From Alternaria dauci (lineage: Eukaryota; Ascomycota; Dothideomycetes; Pleosporales; Pleosporaceae): a stretch of DNA of 64,000 bases. The notes beneath the pieces were generated by a model, which saw only the letters and a program-made list of their open reading frames with translations, ran no database searches and had not been told where the DNA came from. This document shows, piece after piece, positions 10,116 through 19,706 of the stretch. The stretch's first letter is position 1, and the number at the start of each line of letters is the position of its first letter. The stretch lies in assembly GCF_042100115.1 (NCBI RefSeq), contig NC_091272.1, positions 6,138,001 to 6,202,000 on the forward strand, in the 5' to 3' direction. The position numbers and the translations under genes are program-made.

Positions 10116-12046
10116 GACTGCTTACCTTTCCTGTACTTAGGAAAGTAGCCTGTGTCATTCTTTGAGCTGTAGTGCGTCAAGCACCTGTCGTCGTAACAGA
10201 AGCTCCAATGAATGTTCTGGTGAGGTATCTCCTCCCTGGTGATCCTCTTCCTTGGTTGAGCCTTCTTGGCCTCGTGAATCTCACAATCTGCTACCTCGCA
10301 GATGTTTGATGATAGGGTGCGATGGTAATAGTCATCCACCTTGTGTGCTTCCTTGAGCTGCTTGCGATGGAAGTCACACCCGTTCCTGCATTGCATCCAT
10401 AGAAGTCTGTAGTGGATCTCCACTTTCTCTGGTTCGTGTAGATGGCAGATGTCTGCTAGACATTCGTCTGCCCAGAGGTTCAGGTGGCAGCACCGGTCCT
10501 GGTCTGTCCTGCAATCCTCCTTATCTTGCTTATGGAACTCGCAATTTATCTTGCAGTCATACCAACACAAATCCTTGTGATCCTTGGTATCTTCTACTTC
10601 GTGGGCTTCTTGGTCCTCGACCTCAGCCATTGGATCATCGAAGTAGGGTTGTTGGTGTATCGCCTGATACCCAATTTCTTCGGCATTCGGGCCGGTAATC
10701 ATGATTCGTTCGCGAACCGTGCATTCGTCGGCGTAGTGTGTCTTGTTACCACATACCCAACATTGGTTGTTGGCTAATCGTTCCATCACGATGGTGCCTT
10801 TGACCTTCCAGTCAGTCTTCTTTGGCTGGCCCATGGTGAGAACTTCGTTGTCCGGTTTAACTCTTGGGACGATTTCGTAGCCTTCCTTATCCTCCAAGCG
10901 TGCCTCCTCGTATAGGTCTAAGTCGCTTAGGTTGTCATCCGGCTCTATCCCGGCCGGGTAAGGCGTGCCTTGTCTGATCATCCGGATCTTGATAGCTGCC
11001 TGTTTGACTTGTTCTTCTTCGCAATCCCTAGCGAAGTGTCCTGTCTTCCCGCATCGGAGACATGCTTTGTTGTCGTAACGCCGCTGGCGTTCTTCCTTGG
11101 AGAGACCGTCGTGTCTTTTACCTCCTCGGGTTTTCTTGTCTTTGGCCTTCTCTTGTACCTTGCCGGTCATGATGGCGTCGCCATCCCTGTCGAATCTACC
11201 ACGCTGTTTCTTCATGTTGGGCAGGTTGGGTCGGAAGTATTTCTTCTGATCGTTTCGTTCCCACAACCTGTTGTCGATACGCGTGGCTAGCTCAATCAGA
11301 GCGTGTAGTGTCCCGGGCTTATCGTGGTGTACAAGGCCGTCCTTGACATTCTCTTTGAGGCCTGCTTCGAATACCGTTCGAAGTGCCGCATCATCCCAAT
11401 CGATCCGTGCTTGTAGTTGCTTGAATTCCGCCGTGTATGCCGATACTGACGAGGTCTGCCTCAGGCGAGTGATCTTCTTCTCTGCCTGGTTCTGAGCGTC
11501 TACTTCTCCGAAGATGCGTCCCATCTCTTGCTTAAACTCTGTCCAACTTGCGAACAAGGTACGGGTTCCTTCTTTGGTGCCCATGTGTTCTGCATCCAGC
11601 AGATAGTCGTCCACATAGGGTTGCATCCAATTGGAAGCCTTATCCTTCATGTATGTACTGGCCATGAGGATCTTTTCCTGGTCGTTGGGTACCTCGTTAT
11701 ACTCGCAGTACAGGTCGATGTTGGTGAGAAATACTCGTAGCTTTTCTCGTTCTCCACCGTATTTCTCTGGTGACGCTATCTTGGGTTTCTTTGTAGCAAC
11801 GGGTCGTTCGTTAGGGGTCATCATCAGTTGCCCTGCAAGCTGATTGATCATTGCCTGCATCTCAGCAATCTGCTGAGCCTGCGTGGTTGTGTGTTGCCTA
11901 AGATTCCTGAGCTCGGTGACGTTAGGGTTCTCTCCCTCGTCATCGGATGCTTCCAGCATCTCATCATTTTCTGGGGTAGGGCGTGCTGGCGTCGAGGGTC
12001 CCTGACCCTGAGCCCTGTTGTTCTGCGCGTTTCCCTGATGAGCCAT
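10106..12046 (-). CDS. gag: Gag polyprotein with two CCHC knuckles and extra Cys/His array
   Basis: 646 residues from ATG to TAG. A Gln-rich coiled coil (about residues 45-75) precedes the retrotransposon Gag capsid region (about 90-260, including FRVF-like and ASNWMQPY segments). Two CCHC knuckles follow: CLRCGKTGHFARDC near 330 and CWVCGNKTHYADEC near 430. The last 150 residues are unusual: several C-x3/4-C-x2-H units (CKINCEFH, CLADICHLH, CRNGCDFH, CEVADCEIH, CYDDRCLTH) spaced along the tail. The stop codon sits immediately after an AAAAAAC heptamer, the -1 frameshift site into pol. The frame is intact. Confidence 0.93.
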   Translation of the reverse strand: MAHQGNAQNNRAQGQGPSTPARPTPENDEMLEASDDEGENPNVTELRNLRQHTTTQAQQIAEMQAMINQLAGQLMMTPNERPVATKKPKIASPEKYGGEREKLRVFLTNIDLYCEYNEVPNDQEKILMASTYMKDKASNWMQPYVDDYLLDAEHMGTKEGTRTLFASWTEFKQEMGRIFGEVDAQNQAEKKITRLRQTSSVSAYTAEFKQLQARIDWDDAALRTVFEAGLKENVKDGLVHHDKPGTLHALIELATRIDNRLWERNDQKKYFRPNLPNMKKQRGRFDRDGDAIMTGKVQEKAKDKKTRGGKRHDGLSKEERQRRYDNKACLRCGKTGHFARDCEEEQVKQAAIKIRMIRQGTPYPAGIEPDDNLSDLDLYEEARLEDKEGYEIVPRVKPDNEVLTMGQPKKTDWKVKGTIVMERLANNQCWVCGNKTHYADECTVRERIMITGPNAEEIGYQAIHQQPYFDDPMAEVEDQEAHEVEDTKDHKDLCWYDCKINCEFHKQDKEDCRTDQDRCCHLNLWADECLADICHLHEPEKVEIHYRLLWMQCRNGCDFHRKQLKEAHKVDDYYHRTLSSNICEVADCEIHEAKKAQPRKRITREEIPHQNIHWSFCYDDRCLTHYSSKNDTGYFPKYRKGKQSKN

Positions 12047-12109
12047 TGTTGAATCTTAATCGGGCTGTCCTGTTGGTTAAACGTCCACTGATATCCAAGG
12101 TGGTCAAAG

Positions 12110-12585
12110 TGTTACACGGGGTTAGGCTATACTTCTCTAGGCTCGGTCCGTACTAAGGCGAGGTAGACTAAAGCGATAGTCCGTGAGGTAGCGTATGGAA
12201 TGATCAGGTGGAAAAGAGTTATCGTTGTAACCAAGAGATAAACGATACCAATTCTATAAACGATAGAATAACTAGTTAACAATCTGTGTAAGAGATGAAC
12301 TATTTGAGTTGACCACAACAAGTGTAATAATGAGATCTAACACATTCTTATACCCCTTGCCTTAGGTCCTGTCCTCCTTGCCCTCCCTTCCAAGAGGGAG
12401 GCCTGGGAGGGCCGTGGCCTCCCGATCCTCACTGGCCTCCCGGAGGCCAGGTCTTGGCGGGATGCCATTCCTTTCACGTGATCTGGGCCCCGCCCTAGAT
12501 CCACTTTCGTCCATCGTGTCCGCCCGATGGTCTTCCTTCATGCGACCTGCATGAAAGGGAAGCAATTCCTTGTTACCTTGTAACA
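12110..12585 (-). repeat. Inner element LTR, right copy (5' LTR)
   Basis: 476 bp, TGTTACACGG to CCTTGTAACA on the plus strand. The sequence just inside it on the minus strand begins CTTTGACCACC. No standard tRNA primer-binding site starting TGG directly abuts the LTR. Confidence 0.9.
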
Positions 12586-13867
12586 CTATAGTAGTAATTT
12601 AACTAATTAGACTAACATCTACTTAAGGATTAAGGATAACCCTAAGTTCTTTTTCTTAACTAGATTCTACTTATACGCTACACGTACGCTTTATACCTAG
12701 TAAGATATTAATTAGTAACTACCTTACTAATCTTAGATTTTTAGGGAGGCTTACCCTTTTCCTACTTAGTTAATATTAATAGGCGCTTAGTTTAGGTTAC
12801 TATTTTAGCACTTATTAGTGTAGTGCCCCTTCTTCTAGCACTTAAAGTATATAATTAAGCTATTATCTTTTAGCTTCTTTAGTAGGTTACACTATAGGGT
12901 TAGAGAAAGAGCCTCTCTACGCTTTCCCTTATAAGCGCTTTAGGCCTATTATTTATATATAAGGGCTACTCTATATAAGTTTCTTTTAAGTGTAGATACT
13001 AATATAATAAGGTCCTCTCTAGTAGCTAGAACTTAGTAATAGTTAATAATAGCTTACTATAACTTAGGCTATAGTTTTATGAATTAGTATTATACCCTCT
13101 ACTTTTTAATATAAGTAGGGAGTTAGTCTTCTAGAACTTCTAAGTAAGTAGTAAAAGAGTAAACTATCTAGTCTTTTTACTATATAGTATTATTATACGC
13201 TATAGCTACTTTAAGACTATAGTTAACAAGATTAGAAAGTAAGTTAAGTAGGTACTACTTAAAGTATTCTTAGGTAGGATCCTCCCCTTATACTTTAAAC
13301 GTACGCTTATAGTGCGCGTACTAAAGCTCCCTAGGTTCTCCTCCTATATACTACATAGACTATAAAACTTTATTATAGTTAGTAGAAAACTCTTATAGTA
13401 GTAGTTAAAAAGCTATCTTATAAGAATAGATAAATTCGTAATATTCTTTAATTATTTTTCCCTAGTACTCCGTAGGGTCCTTAGGTTTTAAAGTGCGTTT
13501 TAGGTGCGTAGCGCCTATAGGTTTAGGTGTACGTTAGGTGCGCGTAATAGGATCCTTAGTGCTAAGGGTAATATAGCTTACTTCCGCTTAGGGTATACCT
13601 TATCCTATTTCCTTTAGCTATACGACTTTGTCTTCTAGCTCGCGTAGCTATTAGAGGGTAAGTAGTTTATCCTATTATTTCTTAATAGCTGTAATGCGCT
13701 CCTCTAGCGTTATAAGTGCGTTTTCTACTAGCGGCGCGTATTCGCTACGCGGTGTTTATGTTAGGCTTAAAAGGCTAGAACTTTAGCTCCCCGCCCTAGC
13801 TTAGGTAGTAGATTGCGTTAAGGGAGCTATCCCTAGACTATTTACCCTATAAGAGAGAAGAATTATA
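12586..13867. other. RIP-mutated interior of outer element, right part (gag remnant)
   Basis: TA-rich and without intact ORFs. Minus-strand reading keeps a Gag-like coiled coil and capsid start (about 13720 to 13440) and a decayed CCHC knuckle (about 12849 to 12809). Stops occur at expected Gln codons. Confidence 0.7.
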
Positions 13868-14099
13868 TATAAGGGGTAGTTATAGGTAATAGTATTTACT
13901 TTACACTATAAGAGAATAGTGGGGGATAGCTCTATATTCTAATAGTATACTAGGGGAAGTAATAATAATAATTCTTACTAGTCTTCTTACGCGCGAAGCG
14001 CAGGTTAAGAGTAAGTTCCTCCTCTATAGAGATAACAAGAGAAGCAATTATGTTAGGACCTTAGTGCCCTTCTAGCCAAGCTGTGTCCTATACGTTACA
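13868..14099 (-). repeat. Outer element LTR, right copy (5' LTR)
   Basis: 232 bp, same length as the left copy. By eye 11 substitutions separate them and all are C/T or G/A in CpA/TpG contexts. Confidence 0.85.
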
Positions 14100-14104
14100 G
14101 GTTT
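14100..14104. repeat. Target-site duplication GGTTT, right copy
   Basis: Matches the five bases before the left outer LTR. Non-RIP sequence resumes immediately afterwards. Confidence 0.85.
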
Positions 14105-14514
14105 GGCCTTGCTCTACGCCTCTGGGTATCACTAGAGCTATCACGTATAGACTTCGAGGTTACTTTGCATGCTACTACACCGCAATTTAATTGCGAATCT
14201 CACGGCTTATGGCCAACGTCTGGTCTCTAACACTTCATGTTAATATAGTGAACTATTTTCATTCGGCGGAAGAGCTAGACAGTTCAATGGGGAAATACAC
14301 AGTGTACACATCCTCGAACCGTGATCTACCATCATGGCTTACATCCTCGACTGATTATAGGTCACACTCTCCTACTCTAACCCTAAGGTGGCTCATTCTC
14401 ACAATAGATTGGCCTTGATAGAGATTATTGACAACATCAGATCGCTCTAGCTAGTCGTCGTTTCATGGATGTTCGCCGTAGACGATCTTGATGATTAAGC
14501 TACAACCAGTACGT
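14105..14514. other. Intergenic, normal composition after transposon block
   Basis: No supported gene. It holds the 3' flank of the minus-strand SDR gene. Confidence 0.4.
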
Positions 14515-15425
14515 CTATCCTTTGGTCATGACACCGCCACCATTAGTACCGATCACTTGTCCCGTGATCCATCCAGCCTCAGGCATACACAATAAGCCAA
14601 CGACCCCTGCGACCTCATCTAAATACGCTGGCCGACCACCCATATCCTTCGCTGCAGCAATAGTCTCCTCCGAGTCGACACCCTCTCTCGTCGCAGCCAG
14701 TGGTGCCATGTAGTTAAGCGACCAGACCCGCTCCAACATCTCCTTCGGTAGACCCGTATACATCCCGGTAGCCATTGCACCTGGATTAATGGAGTTGACT
14801 GTGCAGCGTTCGGCGAGCTCTCGCGCCCATACACGTGTCATTGCTTCGAGCGCGCCTTTGGTACCAGCGTAGCAGGACTGCCACCAGAAACCCATTGAGG
14901 TTGTTATACTGGAGACGTTGATCACACGGCCTGATCTGTCATGGGGCAAATATGGTAGGGCAGCCTGTAAAACAAATAGTGGTGCCCGCGCGTTCAATGA
15001 GAAGGTTGCATCGAAGTCTGACAAGGCAATGGAGCCCATTGGTGCTGGATTAACGATACCCGCGTTGTTTACCAATATGTCAATTTGAAACCCATCGTCG
15101 TTGCCGAAAGCCGATTTCACCGCGTCGATGAGCTGATTGGGTCCGTTGGGCGTAGTGATGTCGACCCTTGCTGGTAACGCCCGGACAGAATGCTGTTGTT
15201 CTATCTCTTGGGCTAGAGTAGCCGCGAGCGCACTAGAGGACTCTGAGGCGTAGTTGATGACGATATTTGCTCCTTTGGAAGCCAGATGACGTACTAAGGC
15301 GGCGCCAAAACCTTTTCATAGCTTGTTAAATCCGTCTCTGGGTCGCTATATAAAGGACATTCATGATACATACCCCGCGATGCACCGGTGATTATTACGA
15401 GTTTGTTCTCCAAGGGTCTTGTCAT
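14515..15425 (-). CDS. Short-chain dehydrogenase/reductase (SDR A)
   Basis: Two exons, 15425-15374 and 15311-14515, with a 62-bp GT-AG intron (15312-15373), give 282 residues starting MTRPLENKLVIITG. The intron splits the nucleotide-binding motif, and splicing restores TGASRGFG. The NAD(P)-binding core continues with LVNNAG near residue 88. The catalytic Ser (INVSSITTS) and Tyr-x-x-x-Lys (YAGTK) follow, and a terminal GQVIGTNGG matches classical SDR ends. It is a cytosolic NAD(P)H-dependent oxidoreductase; substrate unknown. It is divergent from a second SDR 341 bp away, suggesting shared control. Confidence 0.9.
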
Positions 15426-15766
15426 TGTGTAAATGGTGGCTGAGTTGACACATCCCCATCTAAACGCGACATCTGAATGCTAATATGTACACAAGTGCCA
15501 GCAAATCTTGCATAAAACCCAATAGGTTGGTTCTAATATACCTTGGATGCTGCATGTGGCACATCAAACACTTGGCAAGGACTCTGATCCTTCGCGGATG
15601 TGGGAGAACATGGGCGTGATCCAGCCTTGGGTTCACAGGCTTGGCCAGACTAGTGGGGAAGTACTGTAACTCAATCAAAGGTTCATTCCAGCTTTTTGGC
15701 GTTTCGAAATCCCACGGCAACTCATTCTACATCCTTCAGATCAGTCATTTGATTCAGTCTCCCGTC
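15426..15766. promoter_or_regulatory. Shared promoter region between two divergent SDR genes
   Basis: 341 bp between the two start codons, with no ORF of its own. It must contain both promoters; no specific operator was recognised. Confidence 0.5.
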
Positions 15767-16740
15767 ATGCGGCTACACAATCGCGTTGCCATCGTCACTG
15801 GCTCATCCCAGGGCATTGGCCGAGAGATCTGTCACCAGTTCTTCATTGAGGGTGCACTGATTGTATGCGCTGATCTCAAGCCAACCGGGAAAGGCGAAAG
15901 CATCACTACGCATGAATGGATCGTCAGCAAAGGCGGACTAGCGATCTTTGTTGAGACGGATGTCAGTATAGCCGCTAGCTGGGAAGCACTCATCGCGAAA
16001 GCTGTCAAGACATATGGGCGGCTCGATATGTACGTATGCACCCGAATTTTAGTCACCGATTTCGAGGTCATTGACTGATATGAACACCTACAGTGTGGTG
16101 AATAACGCGGGCATTTGCGCTGAGGCCAGCAACCCGCTGCCCATCGACCAGGTCGACGAAGACATGTTCGACGCACACATGCGGATTAATACCCGAGGCG
16201 TTTTTCTTGGTTGCAAGTATGCCGTTCGCCAGTTCAAGGTACAAGAGCCAGGCTCCAACGGTATGCGCGGCTGGATTGTCAACCTCGCTTCTATGGTCTC
16301 CAACATCGGGATGCAGGGACTCAGTAAGTTATTCCACGCACTAACAAGCGAGTGAATTGTTTTTTGCATCTGGCTTACGTTTTACAGCTGGGTACACAGC
16401 GTCCAAGGGTGCCGTTGCAGCTATGACGAGGACCATCGCACTGGATGTCGCGAAAGAAGGCATTGTAGCCAATTGTATCGCTCCTGGATGTAAGTCGACC
16501 CTTTCAGCATCATAATGGTCGCCCTGACACTCGCCATCAGTTTCTCAAACGGCCATGCTTGATGATGCACTTGGTGGGGCCTTGTCCTCCGCGGCGGACG
16601 CAGTCAAGGCCTCGATTCCTCGCGGCAGCTTTGGGCACCCCACAGATCATGCGAGGGCCGCCGTGTATCTTGCAAGCGATGATGCTCAATGGGTTACGGG
16701 GCAAGTATTGAATGTGGATGGTGGCTTGACGGCGCAGTGA
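15767..16740 (+). CDS. Short-chain dehydrogenase/reductase (SDR B)
   Basis: Four exons (15767-16029, 16094-16323, 16388-16489, 16541-16740) joined by GT-AG introns of 64, 64 and 51 bp give 264 residues, typical for a classical SDR. Motifs in order are TGSSQGIG (residues 12-19), VVNNAG, the Ser region NLASMVSN, active site YTASK, IAPG, and a final QVLNVDGG. It is 3-oxoacyl-ACP-reductase or alcohol-dehydrogenase like; substrate not inferable. It shares an upstream region with SDR A but differs in intron number, so the pair is not a recent duplication. Confidence 0.92.
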
Positions 16741-17611
16741 ATGAATCTCCCGAAGGTTTAGGAGGTATCGTCGCAAACATGGCGGAGTCGTTGAGGCATC
16801 ACGCATGCGCCGTGCCGCTTAGCTTTGCGAATAAGGATCTGTCTAGAACATTTGAGCTTTCGCAACCAATGTCTCTCCATACCAATTGTGGTTGTGCTTG
16901 CATGGTATGCAATGTGCCGGCAGCGGGCAGTTTTGCAGGGATGATCCGCCACATCCCGTTTTGGCCGCTCTCCCGTCTTCCCCGCGGCCGACGCCCGGGT
17001 GGGTTCTCCCCAAACCTTCCTCAACGTGACAACTTGTCTTCTCTCCCACCAAGTTCCACCCCCCGCCCGGTTTCTTGTGAGTCTATACAGCATGCTGTAT
17101 CGCTGGCTGTTGTTCGTATTATAGTGGCGATACCTGTGATCGCTTAGTAGCCTCACCCTAGGATCGGCAGAGCAGCGTGGGGGTAACATCTGCGCCTGGA
17201 CCCGGAAGTATCATTAGGTACCATGCCACATCCTCGCATGCCACGTACGGAACTCGGGCTTCATTACCAGCCTCGATTACGCGACCTTGTCACCTCATCA
17301 TCGGTAGCATAGGCGAGTGTGCTTAACAGCGCAGAACCTTCGTAAGTCTAGGATGTTCCTGCGAGGGACTGCTTTGGGGAGAAAATGACCGCGACTGGGT
17401 CGTTGCTTCAGCAAGAGAGATACCCAACGTTGGGTTCGAACGTGCCATCTTGTCTCAGGTTGCGAGGGAGATGTGTGTAAATCCCAAGAAAGATTTCGCC
17501 ATTGGGATCAATGAGGGCACCGTACGCTCAAAGATCCAGGGAAGGGGGCGTTGCCAGGCATCACAGACATAAAGCAACCTTGGAGTAGAACACGAGAATA
17601 CACAAAGCACC
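16741..17611. other. Intergenic, no gene seen
   Basis: About 870 bp of mixed composition. Short open frames here have no splice or composition support. It likely includes the 3' end of SDR B and the promoter of the rhodopsin-domain gene. Confidence 0.4.
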
Positions 17612-18873
17612 ATGCCTAGTCCTACGTCTCCTTCGTTGGCATTAGCTGTTCTCATTCTCTTACCGTTCGATATCATAACTTGGGCTCTTCGTTTTCATGT
17701 CAGACTTTCGCGAAAAGCATGGGGGCCAGATGACTGGTCTATGGTGGTAGCAATTGTGAGTCGACGACCATTCAGATGAGACACCACGAGTATTTACATT
17801 CCGCAGCCACTCTTCATTGTATCGACAACGGGCATGCTCGGGATCGCTTTCACAGGAGGTGGAAAGAAGGACAACGAGCTCACTGCAGAGGAAAGACAAA
17901 CAGCAATGTTCGTAAGTGATGTGAGAGATCTGCTTTGGTTGCCATACTGACAATTGACAGTGGTGGTTCATCATGCAAACCATGTTCTGTCTGGCCGCCA
18001 TCCCCGTGAAATGGGCCATTTGCTTTACCTTGCTCCGCATAGCGAATGGCAAGAGGGCGTATGAATGGTCGGTATACGCCATCATGGCCGCAGTCGCTGC
18101 TGTTATGGCTTCAACAACCATATATGAGTTCTTTCATTGCACGCCTATTGCGATGAATTGGAGGGCGGTCGAAGGTGGCTCTTGTAAAGCTCAAAGCAAC
18201 ATCACTGGGTTTAGTTTTGCCCTCTCAGCAGTTTCCATCTTCTCGGACTGGTTCTGCGCCATCATGTAAGTTCATTTGCGACTCATTTAGCTCCGTTGAC
18301 TCATCATGTCGTAGTCCTATTCCGCTACTCTGGAACGTCCAGATCGAATTCCGCGTCAAGATTTTTATCATCGCACTCCTCGGCCTCGGCATATTCGCGT
18401 CAACTGCAGCTATCGTTCGCCTCACCGTAACGCTTAACCTCAGTGCGACGACGGACTTCCTCTATTACGCTATGCCAGTAGCGGCGTGGGCACATGCAGA
18501 GTTAGGCCTTGGAGTGGTTCTTGCCAACCTTTCGGCTTTGCGTCCACTCCTCGAGAAAATGCTCGATATTGGCTCCGCCTTGCGCAGCGGGAGCAAGAAA
18601 CGTACTGGTGATCAAGCGTCTGGCGAGCGATATATGGAGCTCGAAGAGGGTATTCGGAATAAAAAGCCCACAATCTTATCAAAGAGACTGAGCGGCATGA
18701 AGACGAATGACAAGATAAACAGAGGTGAAGAAGACTTAGACGGTGATTCATCCCTGGGAGAAGACGACAGGTCTACGCGAAACATTATGAGCACTGATTT
18801 ACGGCCAAATGCGCACAGTATCCAGATCGATCATGAGTATGAGGTCAGCTACCAGAGTAGGAAAGGCTCATAA
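17612..18873 (+). CDS. Rhodopsin-domain (PTH11/SAT4-like) integral membrane protein
   Basis: Four exons (17612-17755, 17807-17911, 17961-18265, 18315-18873) give 370 residues. The first helix begins near residue 8 (LALAVLILLPFDIITW), followed by RFHVRLSRKAWGPDDW, the hallmark junction of fungal rhodopsin-domain proteins. Seven hydrophobic segments can be counted to about residue 275, with a Cys-bearing loop (FFHCTPIAMNW) and helices around WFCAI and LPLLWNVQ. The C-terminal 95 residues are cytoplasmic, charged and Ser-rich. Family members are plasma-membrane proteins, some needed for surface sensing; ligand unknown. Confidence 0.88.
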
Positions 18874-19706
18874 AGCGTTTTAGTGAAGGTATATAGGTTG
18901 TGGGAAGACTGGAGAAGTTCAAAGGGAACGGCTGATCTGTTGTTACAAAGGAGAGGCTTGAGGTTTTGTCGTTATGCTGAAGTATGGTACCAAGCTGTAC
19001 ACGATTGAGAGAAAACACTACTGTAGAATACGCATGGAGTGAACTAGTTCTAGCTCCGCATGTTTGCCCGGCCTTTCCTTTCACTCCTTTCGATGGCTGG
19101 CTTCTTGGATCTCGTGCATACGTCTGTATCGAATGGGGACCCGTGGCTTGGTATGCAACAAGACCCCTGTTATCGACGCATAGCCAATTACCCATTCTCG
19201 TGGTTAGTACAGACGCTCAGCAGTCGTGTAGCGACATGCGTCACACCCTTGTCCGGCACAGGCATTGTGACCCTGGCGGACATTGGCCATCACTGATCAT
19301 TGGACGGACACCCTCACCGTCAATCCTGCATCAGTGTGTTGAGGCTCACGTCGGCCTTGTGCCTTTCCGTGACCTACGGCCTCCACAGTCCAGTCCGGAT
19401 AGGTTCAGAGATCGGCGTTGGTATGCTGGCCACCGCCGTTGCGGATTGACTTACACCCGAGGTCAATTTGAATAACGTGCGTGCGCTACTGCATCCAGTC
19501 ACAAAGTGGCGAACCAGAAGCCGATTCAGAGACCGACAAAGGTTCGATCGTATCTCCAGGGATGTATATCTCTTGGCATGAATCGAGTTACCAGCTCTTG
19601 TCTGGCTGATATATCCCCCCTAGGACATTCATATTGGCTGTCATCTTCAACTCAGCTTTTCGCACACTCTTTCTAAGTTTTCGCGGTTTTGGTGTTGTCA
19701 AACACA
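18874..19706. other. Intergenic, no gene seen
   Basis: About 830 bp between rhodopsin-domain and MFS genes. Open frames on the plus strand lack gene-like composition. It presumably contains the MFS promoter. Confidence 0.4.

Larger units (their letters stand above)
5416..12585 (-). mobile_element. Inner Ty3/Gypsy chromovirus, structurally complete
   Basis: This 7.17-kb element on the minus strand has LTRs of 474 and 476 bp that start TGTTAC and end GTAACA. It has intact gag and pol in -1 relative frame, a minus-strand polypurine tract at the 3' LTR (about 5890-5903), and an antisense ORF (6029-6673). Base composition is normal for coding DNA, in contrast with the RIP-mutated outer element around it. 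It is therefore younger than, or escaped, the RIP episode. The flanking 5-mers (GTAGC left, CTATA right) do not match, so no target-site duplication is visible. Confidence 0.95.
2493..14099 (-). mobile_element. Outer LTR retrotransposon (chromovirus type), RIP-degraded and interrupted
   Basis: Two direct 232-bp repeats bound the block and are flanked by GGTTT. The interior (2725-5415 and 12586-13867) is TA-rich, poor in CpA and TpG, and full of stops, as RIP produces. Minus-strand remnants are still readable. A Gag-like coiled-coil segment lies near 13440-13720. A CCHC knuckle with its first Cys changed to Tyr lies near 12809-12849. An integrase zinc-binding region and catalytic core lie near 5050-5415, and a chromodomain near 4170-4350. 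Protease, reverse transcriptase and RNase H are absent: the knuckle side and the integrase side meet at the inner element. Without the insertion the element would be about 4.4 kb, too short for a complete Gypsy. It is dead. Confidence 0.85.

Noticed and set aside
5411..12590. Possible target-site duplication of the inner element
   Set aside because: Left flank GTAGC and right flank CTATA do not match, and small boundary shifts do not help.
17425..17450. GGGTTCGAACG resembling a tRNA B box
   Set aside because: No A box or acceptor-stem pairing at the right distance, so no tRNA is called. No convincing tRNA was found in the window.
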